From Shewanella piezotolerans WP3 (GTDB lineage Bacteria > Pseudomonadota > Gammaproteobacteria > Enterobacterales > Shewanellaceae): a DNA stretch of 64,000 nt. The notes beneath the pieces are model-generated. The model made no database searches. It saw only the letters and a program-made list of their open reading frames with translations, and was not told the DNA's origin. Where the stretch lies: contig NC_011566.1 in assembly GCF_000014885.1 (NCBI RefSeq), positions 1,054,001-1,118,000 of the forward strand. The letters run 5' to 3'. The position numbers were made by a program, and so were the translations under genes. Shown in pieces: positions 1 through 9,386 of the stretch. The first letter of the stretch is position 1. Each line of letters opens with the position of its first letter.

Positions 1-1009
1 ATATATTTATCAACGTGAGCTGCTGCTGGATAAAGTCATTCAAAGTTCACCCAATGTGATGTTGCTGCTAGATGATGAGCAACGAGTTATTTACGCCAAT
101 GATGCTGCAAGACACCTGTTTAACCAAGGGCTTAGGATTGAAGGTATTGAGCTTGACGAACTTATCGAGCAAGTGGCTGATGAATTAAGCGCTGCACTTG
201 CAAACCCTAAAGATGGTTTGTTCTCGCTAAGTGCCAAGGAGAGTGATTCTAACGGTGAAGGAGAGCCTGAAACATGGCATCTTTCACGGGGGCAGTTCTT
301 GTTAAATGGTCAGTACCATCACCTTATTTTACTTAAGCAGATGACACGGGAGCTCAACCGTCAAGAAGTGGCGGTGTGGAAGAAGGTGATCCGCATTATT
401 AGCCACGAGCTGAACAATTCAGTGGCGCCAATCGCTTCGATGGTGAACTCAGGGCGAATGCTCACCAAAGATCTTGATGATCCTAAGTTAAAGCTGATTT
501 TTGATACTATTGAAGATAGAACCAGTCACTTAAGTCAGTTTATCTTTGATTATGCGCGTTTCGCCAAGCTACCCGTGCCAAAAAAGAGTCAGGTCGATTG
601 GCATAAATTAACTGAACAACTGCAGCAACACTACAGATTCTTCCTTGAAAATGAGTTGCCAAGTTCCACGGTAGAGTTCGACTTGATCCAGATGGAGCAG
701 GTGTTACTAAACCTTTTGAAAAATGCCCATGAATCAGGCGCTGCAGCTGACAGCATTAGCTTGTCGATTGTTGATACTACCCTGGCAGATGGCACTGAAG
801 GAATTTATATTGAAGTCAAGGATCAAGGCTCTGGGATGCCGCCAGAAGTACTTCGTCAAGCACTACTGCCTTTCTATTCTACCAAGCAATCTGGCACCGG
901 GTTAGGACTACCATTGTGCCGTGAAATAATCGAAGCTCATGACGGTCGGATAAGCCTGCAAAACCGTGACGGTAAAGGTCTGAGTGTCAGGTTATGGGTG
1001 CCGAAATAG
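1..1009 (+). CDS. Sensor histidine kinase, NtrY-like, C-terminal part (5' end outside window)
   Basis: The frame is open from base 2 without a start, so the N-terminus lies before the window. The visible part begins in a PAS-like segment (SSPNVMLLLDDEQRVIYAN), followed by the phospho-acceptor helix with SHELNNSVAPI and an HATPase domain with N-box LLNLLKNAHESG, G1 box DQGSGMP and G2 box GTGLGLPLCREI. This is the arrangement of NtrY-type kinases, which usually phosphorylate an NtrC-type sigma-54 activator. Any partner would lie upstream, out of view. All catalytic motifs needed for autophosphorylation are present. The next gene on this strand starts about 170 bp downstream, so co-transcription with the efflux operon is possible but not shown. 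Confidence 0.85.
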   Translation, partial: YIYQRELLLDKVIQSSPNVMLLLDDEQRVIYANDAARHLFNQGLRIEGIELDELIEQVADELSAALANPKDGLFSLSAKESDSNGEGEPETWHLSRGQFLLNGQYHHLILLKQMTRELNRQEVAVWKKVIRIISHELNNSVAPIASMVNSGRMLTKDLDDPKLKLIFDTIEDRTSHLSQFIFDYARFAKLPVPKKSQVDWHKLTEQLQQHYRFFLENELPSSTVEFDLIQMEQVLLNLLKNAHESGAAADSISLSIVDTTLADGTEGIYIEVKDQGSGMPPEVLRQALLPFYSTKQSGTGLGLPLCREIIEAHDGRISLQNRDGKGLSVRLWVPK

Positions 1010-1180
1010 GCGTTTTCAGTATTGGATGTGAATTAAATCAAGTTAGCTATTGCTGTTGTTGACCCTTAGAATCTACACTGAGGTAACATCGTGATTACAA
1101 TAATAACTGTTTCAAATTCAGTTACATTTCATTGAATTTGCAAGCATCTAAGCGTAAGCAACAGATTCCGGGACGAACCT

Positions 1181-2407
1181 ATGCCAAACTACCTCAACTG
1201 CACAGTACTAAAGTTAGCGTTGTTGTTTTCATCTGCGGCACTGATTACGGCATGCGAAAAAGAGCCAGTTAAAATTACTCCTAAACTGGTTGTTGTTGAG
1301 AAAGTGTCGACTGCAACCGTGCCGCTGTATGGCAACTATGTTGGTGTCACCAAAGCATCGCTGGATGTTGAAGTGAGAGCTCGGGTTGATGGTTTTGTTG
1401 AAAATAAGAGCTTTATTGAAGGCAGCGCCGTAAAAGAGGGAGCACAACTTTATCGTATCGATAATCGTCCCTATGTGGCAGTAGTCAATCGCTTAAGCGC
1501 TAATGTTGAGTCGCAGCAGTCTGCACTTGAAAAGGCGCAACGAGATGTCGAGCGTTTAAAGCCATTGTATGAGCAGGATGCGGCCAGCCAGTTAGATTTT
1601 GATAACGCACTATCTATTCTTTCCCAAGCCAAATCGAGTGTTGCAGCCAGTAAAGCTGAGCTTGAAGAGGCAAAGCTTGAACTCAGTTATACCGAGATTA
1701 AATCCCCCATTAGTGGCTTAGTGAGCCGCTCTGAAGTTGATATCGGCGCGCTGGTTGGTAGCAGTGGCCAATCATTATTAACCCGAGTTAAGCAAGTTGA
1801 CCCGATCTATGTCACTTTCAATATGTCGGCACTCGATTACCTTAACGCTCGTCGCCGCATGACCAGTTATAAAGAGCAGCAAGCTGCAGAGTCTGAAGGG
1901 AAGGCCGTAGAGGGCTTCGTCACCATTACCTTGCCTGATGACAGCGAGTACCGCTATTTGGGGGATGTGGGTTTTACAGACCCTTCAGTCAATCCCGAAA
2001 CAGGCACCTTCCAAGTTAGAGCTGAGCTGCCCAACCCAGATAAAGAGCTGCTACCAGGTCAATATACCAATGTCCGAATTAAGCTCAGTGAAGTCGATGA
2101 TGCGATAGTTATTCCAAACAAAGCGACTCAAGTCGAGCAGGGGGGCGTCTATGTGATGGTGGTGCTACCCAATAATAAAGTGGAGCGTCGCTTTATTGTG
2201 GTAAAGCATCAAGTGGAAATGGGGGTGGTGGTTAAAAGCGGATTAAAAGCTGGGGAATTGGTTATTGTTGAAGGCATGCATCGAGTGCGCCATGGACAGC
2301 TTGCTGAACCGTTAACCGCTGAGCAGTACTATTTGAAAGAGGATATTAAGCAGAAAGAGCAAGCGTTAAAACAGCAAGAGCTAGAGCAGGAACAGGAGGA
2401 AAACTAA
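1181..2407 (+). CDS. RND efflux periplasmic adaptor lipoprotein (AcrA/MexA type)
   Basis: This is the membrane-fusion protein of a tripartite multidrug pump, bridging the inner-membrane RND protein and the outer-membrane channel. The 408-residue product has a signal peptide with lipobox LITAC (Cys25), so it is predicted to be anchored to the inner membrane. Next come a split biotinyl-lipoyl-like domain, an alpha-helical hairpin around residues 100-165 rich in Ala, Glu and Leu, and a beta-barrel domain (DPIYVTFNMSALDYL). The C-terminal tail is highly charged (repeated KQKEQ/EQEQE). The stop overlaps the ATG of the pump gene by one base (TAATG), implying translational coupling in an adaptor-pump-channel operon. 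Substrates cannot be inferred. Confidence 0.93.
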   Translation: MPNYLNCTVLKLALLFSSAALITACEKEPVKITPKLVVVEKVSTATVPLYGNYVGVTKASLDVEVRARVDGFVENKSFIEGSAVKEGAQLYRIDNRPYVAVVNRLSANVESQQSALEKAQRDVERLKPLYEQDAASQLDFDNALSILSQAKSSVAASKAELEEAKLELSYTEIKSPISGLVSRSEVDIGALVGSSGQSLLTRVKQVDPIYVTFNMSALDYLNARRRMTSYKEQQAAESEGKAVEGFVTITLPDDSEYRYLGDVGFTDPSVNPETGTFQVRAELPNPDKELLPGQYTNVRIKLSEVDDAIVIPNKATQVEQGGVYVMVVLPNNKVERRFIVVKHQVEMGVVVKSGLKAGELVIVEGMHRVRHGQLAEPLTAEQYYLKEDIKQKEQALKQQELEQEQEEN

Positions 2408-5400
2408 TGGCACATTATTTTGTTAATCGCCCAGTTTTTGCCTGTGTGATCTCTATTGTCATCGTGCTGCTAGGACTGATCTCGATGTTCCAATTACCCA
2501 TTGATCAATATCCCTATATCACCCCACCTCAGGTCAAAATATCAGCATCCTATCCCGGAGCGACATCAACCACAGCTGCGGAATCTGTGGCCACGCCGTT
2601 AGAGCAAGAGCTAAATGGGTTGCCAAATATGATCTACATGAGCTCCAAGAGCACTAACTCTGGTAGTTCAAATGTTACGATTACCTTTGATGTTGGCACA
2701 AACCCTGACCTTGCTGCGGTTGATGCACAAAACTCTACCCAGCAAGCAACTGGAAGCTTACCCATCGATGTACAAACCGAAGGTGTATCAGTGTCTAAAG
2801 AGGCTTCCGTAGAGTTACTTAAGTTAGCGCTTACCTCCGAAGATGAACGGTATGATGAGATATACCTCAGTAATTATGCCACCATAAATATTCAGTCTGC
2901 ATTAAAGCGAATTCCTGGTGTTGGCCGTGTTCGAAATACTGGTGCGCGTAGCTACTCAATGAGAATCTGGTTAAATCCAGATACTATGGCGGGCTACGGG
3001 CTGACAACGACTGATGTCATTGACGCAATTAAAGCTCAAAACAAAGAGTCACCCGCTGGCAGCATCGGCTCACAACCTAATGCTGACACCTTAAGTATGA
3101 CCTTACCTATCACCGCCGCTGGGCGGATGAGCAGTGTACCGCAGTTTAACGAAATTATTGTGCGGGCAAACTCTGATGGCTCAATAATACGTCTGCGTGA
3201 TATTGCGAAAGTTGAACTAGGTTCATCAGCTTACACTCTACAATCTCAGCTTAATGGTAATAATGCGACTATTTTACAGGTGTATTTATTGCCAGGTGCT
3301 AATGCGCTCGAAGTCACGAAAAAAGTCAAAGCTGAGATGGCTAAATTGTCACAAAAATTCCCTCAAGGGATGAATTGGGAAGTCTTTTTTGATGCCTCAG
3401 TATTTATCGAGAACTCTATCGAGGAGGTCGTTAAAACACTGATTGAAGCATTGGTGCTGGTAATCGTTGTAGTATTTCTGTTTCTACAAAATCTTCGGGC
3501 CACCTTAATACCAACCATTGCAGTGCCAGTTTCGTTAATTGGTACCTTAGCGGCAATGCTAGCCTTTGGCTTTACCATCAATACTGTCAGTTTATTAGCG
3601 CTAGTACTGGCTATCGGTATCGTTGTTGATGATGCTATTGTCGTCGTTGAAAATGTTGAACGGCTAATGCATGAAAATGGGTTAAGTCCCGCAGAGGCAA
3701 CTAAGGTCGCGATGAAGGAGCTTTCTGGGGCACTGGTCGCAACCAGTTTAGTGCTTGCCGCTGTATTTGTGCCCGTCTCTTTCTTATCTGGGATCACCGG
3801 TATCATGTACCGTGAGTTTGCCGTTGCCATCACGGTTGCGGTACTGATTTCTACCGTGGTTGCACTGACGCTATCTCCAGCATTATGTGCGCTATTACTT
3901 AAACCCGATGACAAAGCAACGTCAGGCCTTTTCAAATGGATTAATGACCGCTTAGACACGTTAACTAGCAAGTATGTGGGATTAGTTGTATTGACCAATA
4001 AGCATGCAAAACGCAGTTACTTAATGTTTGCACTGATGGTGGGCGGCGTGTATCTGATCATGAGCTCTTTACCGTCGAGCTTTATGCCGGATGAAGATCA
4101 AGGGCGATTCTTTATTGATGCGTCATTACCTAATGGCGCTACCGTTAATCGTACTCAAGATGTGCTTAAAAAAGCTGAAGCGATAGTGCTTGCTCACCCT
4201 GCGGTAGCGTACTCATTTACCTTAGCGGGCGAAAATAGGCGCTCTGGCTCAAATCAAGCTAATGGCCAGTTTGAGATTATCCTTAAGCCTTGGTCTGAAC
4301 GCGCCGAAAATGATGCCACGGTACAAAAAGTGATGAATGATATTAAGCAGGATTTACATGATGTACTAGAGGCCGAATTTAAAATTTACTTGCCCTCAGC
4401 TGTACCGGGTCTAGGAAATGGCTCTGGTGTTGAAATGGAGCTGCAAGATACCTCTGGTAGCAACTTTAAAGGATTAATGGAAACGGCTGACGAGCTGGTG
4501 GAAGCCCTTAAATTACAGCCAGAAATCGCCACTGCTGGATTGTCATTACAATCGGCGATCCCAAAACTGCATTTGAGCGTTGATGAAGCGAAAGCGATGG
4601 CAATTGGGGTTAAGGTGGCCGATATTTATGGCACAATTAAAACCTTCACAGACTCATCGACGGTCAATGACTTTAACCTTTTTGGCCGTGTATATCGTGT
4701 AAAAGTACAAGCAGAAGATCAGTTTAGGCAATTTCCAGATCAAATTGAGGATTATCATGTCCGCTCTGCGTCTGGAGCTATGGTGCCTATTGGTGTTATG
4801 GCCAAATATGATTACTCTGTCGGACCCGCATCAATCACTCATTACAATATGTTCACCAGTGCCTCGATCAATGCTTCTCCTGCGTCTGGTTATGCTTCGG
4901 GCGATGTTATCAAAGCGATCGAACGTGTGGCTAAACCAATGCTGCCTGATGAATTTAGCTATGAGTGGACGGGTATAACCTACCAAGAGGTTCAGTCGGC
5001 CAACCAAACTGCCATTGCAGTGACCCTTGCGATGCTGTTTGTCTTTCTTTTTTTGGCGGCACTTTATGAAAGTTGGACTTTACCGATTGCAGTGTTGCTT
5101 ATCGCACCTATTGCCATGTTAGGTGCCTCACTGGGGACCCTCATTAGCGGAATGGAGAGTAATCTCTTTTTCCAAGTTGCCTTTATCGCACTTATCGGCA
5201 TGGCTGCTAAGAACTCAATTTTGATTGTTGAGTTTGCCAATCAGTTACATCAAGAGGGTAAGAGTCGCTTAGACTCTGCAATTGAGGCTGCCAATATGCG
5301 CTTTAGGCCAATTTTAATGACCTCGCTAGCTTTCATTCTTGGGGTGCTGCCACTGGTACTCTCTGTCGGTCCTGGTGCGGTTAGTAGACAAAGCATCTCT

Positions 5401-5541
5401 ATCCCGATTCTTTGTGGGATGATATTCGCGACGACTGTTGGCATTGTATTGGTTCCTCTCTTTTTTGTGACGACCGCAGGCTGGGTACGATCCAAAATCA
5501 GCGACAAAGCGGTTACCGCGGAGGTTGCTACTCATGCCTAA
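2407..5541 (+). CDS. RND multidrug efflux pump, HAE-1 family (AcrB/MexB type)
   Basis: This is a proton-driven inner-membrane transporter of 1044 residues, the normal length for AcrB homologues. The N-terminus MAHYFVNRPVFACVISI is typical of the family. Transmembrane helix 4 carries the paired aspartates of the proton relay (GIVVDDAIVVVENVER). The later GMAAKNSILIVEFA segment contains the conserved lysine. Two large periplasmic loops flank the duplicated six-helix halves. It is translationally coupled to the adaptor upstream and overlaps the start of the outer-membrane factor downstream. Export of hydrophobic toxic compounds is the family role; specificity is not visible. Confidence 0.95.
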   Translation: MAHYFVNRPVFACVISIVIVLLGLISMFQLPIDQYPYITPPQVKISASYPGATSTTAAESVATPLEQELNGLPNMIYMSSKSTNSGSSNVTITFDVGTNPDLAAVDAQNSTQQATGSLPIDVQTEGVSVSKEASVELLKLALTSEDERYDEIYLSNYATINIQSALKRIPGVGRVRNTGARSYSMRIWLNPDTMAGYGLTTTDVIDAIKAQNKESPAGSIGSQPNADTLSMTLPITAAGRMSSVPQFNEIIVRANSDGSIIRLRDIAKVELGSSAYTLQSQLNGNNATILQVYLLPGANALEVTKKVKAEMAKLSQKFPQGMNWEVFFDASVFIENSIEEVVKTLIEALVLVIVVVFLFLQNLRATLIPTIAVPVSLIGTLAAMLAFGFTINTVSLLALVLAIGIVVDDAIVVVENVERLMHENGLSPAEATKVAMKELSGALVATSLVLAAVFVPVSFLSGITGIMYREFAVAITVAVLISTVVALTLSPALCALLLKPDDKATSGLFKWINDRLDTLTSKYVGLVVLTNKHAKRSYLMFALMVGGVYLIMSSLPSSFMPDEDQGRFFIDASLPNGATVNRTQDVLKKAEAIVLAHPAVAYSFTLAGENRRSGSNQANGQFEIILKPWSERAENDATVQKVMNDIKQDLHDVLEAEFKIYLPSAVPGLGNGSGVEMELQDTSGSNFKGLMETADELVEALKLQPEIATAGLSLQSAIPKLHLSVDEAKAMAIGVKVADIYGTIKTFTDSSTVNDFNLFGRVYRVKVQAEDQFRQFPDQIEDYHVRSASGAMVPIGVMAKYDYSVGPASITHYNMFTSASINASPASGYASGDVIKAIERVAKPMLPDEFSYEWTGITYQEVQSANQTAIAVTLAMLFVFLFLAALYESWTLPIAVLLIAPIAMLGASLGTLISGMESNLFFQVAFIALIGMAAKNSILIVEFANQLHQEGKSRLDSAIEAANMRFRPILMTSLAFILGVLPLVLSVGPGAVSRQSISIPILCGMIFATTVGIVLVPLFFVTTAGWVRSKISDKAVTAEVATHA

Positions 5542-7039
5542 TTTAACCAAGCAATGGCAGAGTGCAGTGGCAGGTAACTTACTGTCAGCCTATTTGAAAG
5601 CGTTTAAACTCAAGGGAATTGCATTGAGTACCGTCTCTGGCGTTCTATTTATTGCTGGCTGCGCTATGGGGCCTGACTACCAAAGACCTGACATCGATAT
5701 TCCCGAGCAATATCTAGAGGAGCTGCAACAAACTGAAGGCCTGAATGCAGGGCTTAAACATTGGCGCGAGTTTTATCTTGATCCTGAGTTACAACTCCTT
5801 ATTGAACATGCTCTCGATCAAAATCTTGACTTAGAAGGGGTTCGTTCAAGGCTATTAGCCGCTAGAGCTAACGTCACTGTGACCGATGCTGACTTATTTC
5901 CAGTAGTAGGCTTAAATGCTAGTGGTGAGCGGGCGCTAGATAGCGCATTAACCAGTACAGACCCTGTAAAAGAAGATACTTTTTATGTTGCTGGTACGGT
6001 TTCATGGGAGCTGGATCTTTGGGGCGCGAATCGTCGCCGCAGTGAAGCTGAGTTTGCAAACTTTATCTCATCTCAAGAGGCGCTTAATCTAGCCACTATC
6101 AGTCTCATTAGCGATGTGGCTAGTCGCTACTATGAATGGCTCGATATTGAGCAGCGATACCAAATTTCGCTTAATACCGCACAGCTGCGTAAAAAGGAGC
6201 GAGATCTGGCGAGGTTGCGTAAGCAAAATGGTGTGATATCCGGCTTGCAAGTCAGACAAGCTGAAGTGGAGTATCAAAGTGCCAAAGTCACATTGCCCGA
6301 TCTCGATTATGAGCGCAGTGAGAAGGCCAATCAGTTACGGATCCTATTAGGGGAGTTTAAGTACCCACTAACGCCTAAAACAGAAGCGCAGTTAAAAGCT
6401 GAAGGCCCACTGTTCCCAGACTCATTTGCAGTTGGCATACCTTCGCAAATGCTATCGCAACGTCCTGATGTTAAAACTGCAGAGCAAGCCCTTGTGGCTG
6501 CCAATGCCAATGTTGGTGTTGCTAAGACGGCATTTTTCCCAAAGTTCACCATCAGCGGCAGTTATGGTTCAGAGTCTGAAAGCCTCAGTGATATCTTTGA
6601 TAGTGAGGGGGTAACTTGGTCACTCTTAGCCGGCATAACCGCCCCAATATTCAACTCTGGTAAGATTTCTGCGCAATATGATGTTGCCAAGGAAGAGGCA
6701 AAGCAAGCAATGCTCAGCTATAGGAGTACGGTACTGGCAGCCTACTTTGAAGTTAATGATGCAATGAACAGTTTTAGGCGTTCAGAATTAGCAATTGAAG
6801 CACAACAAGAGTTGGTTGAAGCATCAACAGAATATACTCGCTTAGCTATGTTGCGGTACCGCAATGGTGTGTCAAGTTCATTAGACTTGATGGATGCCCA
6901 GCGTAATTTGTTCAGTGCACAGTTGACGTTAAGCCAGGTAAAACGCGATCGATTATTATCAATGATCACTTTGTATCGCGCTCTAGGTGGCGGCGTGCTG
7001 ACAAGTGCAGAGATGCAAGCTGAACTAGAGCAAGAGTAA
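5534..7039 (+). CDS. RND efflux outer-membrane factor lipoprotein (NodT/OprM type)
   Basis: This is the TolC-like outer-membrane channel of the tripartite pump. ATG 5534 is chosen because GGAGG lies nine bases upstream inside the end of the pump gene. A TTG at 5525 in the same frame has no room for a ribosome-binding site. The product starts with a basic leader and lipobox FIAGC (Cys43), then CAMGPDYQRPDIDIPEQY, the classic start of mature NodT-family proteins. Two outer-membrane-efflux repeats follow, including SQRPDVKTAEQALVAANA and YRNGVSSSLDLMDAQRNL. A MITE begins 33 bp after the stop and could act as the operon's transcription end, since no ordinary terminator hairpin precedes it. Confidence 0.93.
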   Translation: MPNLTKQWQSAVAGNLLSAYLKAFKLKGIALSTVSGVLFIAGCAMGPDYQRPDIDIPEQYLEELQQTEGLNAGLKHWREFYLDPELQLLIEHALDQNLDLEGVRSRLLAARANVTVTDADLFPVVGLNASGERALDSALTSTDPVKEDTFYVAGTVSWELDLWGANRRRSEAEFANFISSQEALNLATISLISDVASRYYEWLDIEQRYQISLNTAQLRKKERDLARLRKQNGVISGLQVRQAEVEYQSAKVTLPDLDYERSEKANQLRILLGEFKYPLTPKTEAQLKAEGPLFPDSFAVGIPSQMLSQRPDVKTAEQALVAANANVGVAKTAFFPKFTISGSYGSESESLSDIFDSEGVTWSLLAGITAPIFNSGKISAQYDVAKEEAKQAMLSYRSTVLAAYFEVNDAMNSFRRSELAIEAQQELVEASTEYTRLAMLRYRNGVSSSLDLMDAQRNLFSAQLTLSQVKRDRLLSMITLYRALGGGVLTSAEMQAELEQE

Positions 7040-7072
7040 CTATACCGCAAGATTTAAAAGCTGTTATTTTTA

Positions 7073-7349
7073 GGGGCTGTTGATCTTTCGAGCTTAGTTT
7101 TTGTTCGATTCTTTACCGTAAGGAATAATGCTTCTAGTACAAGGCTTGGGCGATAAAGCTTAGCTGGCTAGGTGAAAAGCTCATAACACCGTAATAGAAG
7201 CATTGAAACGAACCCAAAGGGCCGCGTTTCTTGGCTATTTTTACTGTGTTGTAGACTATTTGTGGAGAATAACTAAACGGCAAAGCCTCCGCCTTGTCAA
7301 AATAGCCAATAAACTGCGGCAAAAACAACCGTGAAAGATCAACAGCCCC
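7073..7349. repeat. MITE family 1, copy 1 (277 bp, TA-flanked)
   Basis: The left end reads GGGGCTGTTGATCTTTC and the right end is its inverse complement (GAAAGATCAACAGCCCC). The arms stay partly complementary for about 33 bp. The element is bordered by TA on both sides, as expected for IS630/Tc1-mariner-type insertion. Copies 2 and 3 lie at 11998-12270 and 53541-53804. It holds no transposase, only a short open frame also readable in the other copies. It begins 33 bp after the efflux operon stop. Confidence 0.9.
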
Positions 7350-7392
7350 TAGTTAGTCGCTCTTTTTAGTGAGCAGTGCTCAAGGAGGAGTA

Positions 7393-7651
7393 ATGAGTTT
7401 GAGCGCAGGGAAATACGATAGGGTTCGGTTTGTGTTGCTGGTCGGCGTGCTCGGTTAGGGAGTTTCTACCGCAGTTATACTGATTGGTATTAATTCAGAC
7501 GAGTATGGGAGACAAGTCATTTTTTGATGGATTTGTCTCCTCATTCGTTATATTTGCTACAGCAGGGGTTTTGTTTGGGTATAGCATGTGGAGAGCCAAG
7601 CTTGCTAAATCTTTGAAGGCTAATTATTTCTTTGCTTTATTGTGCCTATAG
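7393..7651 (+). pseudogene. Broken small membrane-protein gene
   Basis: A strong ribosome-binding site (AAGGAGG, from 7383) precedes ATG 7393, but the frame stops after 21 codons (VRFVLLVGVLG then TAG). The same frame then reads through to DEYGRQVIF and stops again. A different frame opens at ATG 7505 and encodes 48 residues with a hydrophobic segment (FVSSFVIFATAGVLFGYSMW), ending at 7651. The pieces look like one small membrane protein damaged by a nonsense change and a frameshift. A short TATACTGATTGGTATTA sequence inside it (from 7477) matches the terminus of MITE family 3 and may be the scar that broke the gene. The original function is not recognisable. Confidence 0.4.
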
Positions 7652-7703
7652 CTCTCCCTTTTTAGTAACCGTCAAACTAAACAAGATTTAGACAGGAGTC
7701 TTT

Positions 7704-7931
7704 ATGTTTTGCCGTACTCGATTCTCAAAGTATTTTTTATTGGTAATTAGCGTCACTTTTGCAACCGTGGGGATTTTTCAGGCTGGCTACCTTATTGGTT
7801 TGGCTGGATACTCTGAAGACTTTAGTTTTAGCTCTATCAGCCTACTGCAAATTAGCTTGCTGCTCCTAGGCGCTTGGGGAGTATTTGAGCTGATAAGAAG
7901 AGTCAAAAGGAGTGGTTTGAAGTTTGATTAA
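7704..7931 (+). CDS. Small hypothetical membrane protein, 75 aa
   Basis: ATG 7704 is preceded by ACAGGAG at a suitable distance. The product has two predicted membrane helices (about residues 11-33 and 46-62) separated by a short polar loop containing YSEDFSFSS, and ends in a basic tail (RRVKRSGLKFD). No family was recognised. It follows the broken membrane gene at 7393 on the same strand, and the two may once have formed a small operon. A MITE starts 21 bp after the stop. Confidence 0.5.
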   Translation: MFCRTRFSKYFLLVISVTFATVGIFQAGYLIGLAGYSEDFSFSSISLLQISLLLLGAWGVFELIRRVKRSGLKFD

Positions 7932-7952
7932 GGTGTTATAGCTGATAATTAA

Positions 7953-8375
7953 TACCCATTGCATTAAGTATTTGAGCAGTTCAGAACCCCCAGTCTTTTC
8001 AATTCAAAGCGCATTGGTAAAGAAAGGGTTATTCCCTTTTAAGCCAATGCAAAGCAGAAGTGGAAAGACTGAGGGGCTCACGTAGTGCGGCTGAGGTTAA
8101 ACAAATTGGCAAACGCTGTATGCTTCGTTATGGGATTTGGATATACGACTAAATGGTCTATTTTGTTCCATACAAAATAAGACATTCCGGCCCTCCTTGG
8201 CGGTCAGATTTAGGAGGTATGAGACCAAGGATGGTCGAAGGTAGAATAATGCAGGAGCAATTATCGAGAGCGAAGCAGGATGCCAGAGCCGAGAATAACT
8301 ATTAGCTCAAATCCCACTACTTGCCTACAGCGTTTTGAATTCCCGCTGAATGGTCAAACTTTTAATGCAATTGGT
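7953..8375. repeat. MITE family 2, copy A (423 bp, with nested insert)
   Basis: The ends are TACCCATTGCATTAA and its near inverse complement TTAATGCAATTGGTA, and TAA borders the element on both sides. The sequence matches the 278-bp copy at 58753-59030 except for an extra 147 bp at about 8146-8292. This extra segment interrupts the conserved GGATATA / GAATAACTATTAGC junction. The insert resembles a separate hairpin repeat also found near 15803-15862 and 49027-49085. Confidence 0.85.
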
Positions 8376-8408
8376 ATAATTTGGTGGTGATAAGCTTTGG
8401 TGCACAAT

Positions 8409-8434
8409 AAAGGTCAGCATTTGCTGACCTTTCA
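8409..8434 (-). terminator. Hairpin terminator for the zinc-binding/TetR/ALDH side
   Basis: AAAGGTCAGC and GCTGACCTTT form a 10-bp stem around a 4-base loop. Read on the minus strand it is followed by a short T-rich tract and lies 52 bp after the stop of the DUF1272 gene. Confidence 0.6.
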
Positions 8435-8485
8435 TTATTCAGGCTCAAGCAGTCGCAATATCACTCACGACATTGAGCAAGCTAT

Positions 8486-8707
8486 TTAACTAAAGAGGGT
8501 ATTTTTTAGCTCGGCGGCCGGGATCTTAAACGGTTCTATTAACCTCGGTGGCCTAAGTACCAAAGCACCTTGGCAATTGTTACAGGTGAAATGCATCTTC
8601 TCACTGCAGCTTTTGCAATAAGTGCATTCGAAAGAGCAGATATAAGCGACCTCTTTTCGAGCTAACTTTGTCTTACAGCATTCGCACTCGGTTTTCATTC
8701 TTAACAT
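8486..8707 (-). CDS. DUF1272 zinc-binding protein, 73 aa
   Basis: This is a small Cys-rich protein with the DUF1272 pattern. It starts MLRMKTECECCKTKL, followed by ICSFECTYCKSC and CNNCQGALVLRPPR, giving four CxxC-like pairs able to bind zinc. The start at 8707 is chosen because AAGGGAG lies just upstream and family members begin at this methionine; a longer frame to 8773 has no such signal. The function of the family is unknown. It is on the same strand as the aldehyde dehydrogenase and TetR genes, 85 bp beyond the TetR stop, so it may belong to the same transcript. Confidence 0.85.
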   Translation of the reverse strand: MLRMKTECECCKTKLARKEVAYICSFECTYCKSCSEKMHFTCNNCQGALVLRPPRLIEPFKIPAAELKNTLFS

Positions 8708-8792
8708 AAATTCACTCCCTTGAATAACTAATCTACTGCTACAACGGTTGTAACAAGGGTTTGTCTCTTCCATGAGCTTGTTACTGTCACAT

Positions 8793-9368
8793 TTAGGTTT
8801 TCATTGCATTCCAAAACATGGAAAAGCTTGCCTGCTTGTGAGTTACATCTTGCCACTTATCAGGGTGGTCTAAAAAGTATCGTGTCGCAGCCAAGTATTG
8901 GCCGTGGCAACCTTCTAGCATCAATGATAGCGGATAATTCGCTAGGATGCCTGTTTTTTGACCATGAGTGATTAACTCTCCCATAAAGCTCAAGATCCCT
9001 GTCATTGCTTGCTGCCTTATCTCTGCCGCAATGGAGGGGGACATCGAATACTGCTGAAAAAACTCCTGTTTTAAGGGGTTGGCAATCGCCCAATCGATAG
9101 CAACATTCCACAGATGTTCAGCGTCTAACTGCAGTTCTCCCTTATTGCTCGATTTCGACTGTATTTCAGTTGCAAGCTCCTGCTTTATATTGAGAAAGAG
9201 ATAGTTCATCAATTCATTCTTTGATGCGAAATGATGAAATAGCGTCCCTGTTGCCACCCCTGCAGTTTTGGCGATAGAGGCCGTTGACGTGGCATAAAAG
9301 CCTTGGCTGACAAATAGCGTCAGCGCAGTGTCTAGTATGGCTTGTTTTTTATCTATTTTACTCATCAA
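8793..9368 (-). CDS. TetR/AcrR family transcriptional regulator
   Basis: This 191-residue one-domain repressor has an N-terminal helix-turn-helix (GVATGTLFHHFASKNELMNYL, read with one residue omitted at each end in family alignments) and a ligand-binding C-terminal half with no recognised specificity. It starts 18 bp after the aldehyde dehydrogenase stop, so it is the second gene of that operon. A perfect 7+4+7 palindrome just upstream of the dehydrogenase is the likely operator, implying autorepression and induction by an aldehyde or related compound. The inducer is an inference from the neighbour. Confidence 0.88.
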   Translation of the reverse strand: MMSKIDKKQAILDTALTLFVSQGFYATSTASIAKTAGVATGTLFHHFASKNELMNYLFLNIKQELATEIQSKSSNKGELQLDAEHLWNVAIDWAIANPLKQEFFQQYSMSPSIAAEIRQQAMTGILSFMGELITHGQKTGILANYPLSLMLEGCHGQYLAATRYFLDHPDKWQDVTHKQASFSMFWNAMKT

Positions 9369-9386
9369 TGAGATTACCCTAATGCT

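Noticed and set aside
3363..3998. 211-codon open frame on the minus strand inside the RND pump gene
   Set aside because: It is antisense to strongly conserved pump sequence, has no ribosome-binding site and encodes a low-complexity Ser/Thr/Ala-rich product.
7134..7328. 64-codon frame inside MITE family 1 copy 1, similar to one at 53562-53783
   Set aside because: The shared peptide reflects shared repeat DNA; the copies diverge at their ends and no transposase motif is present.
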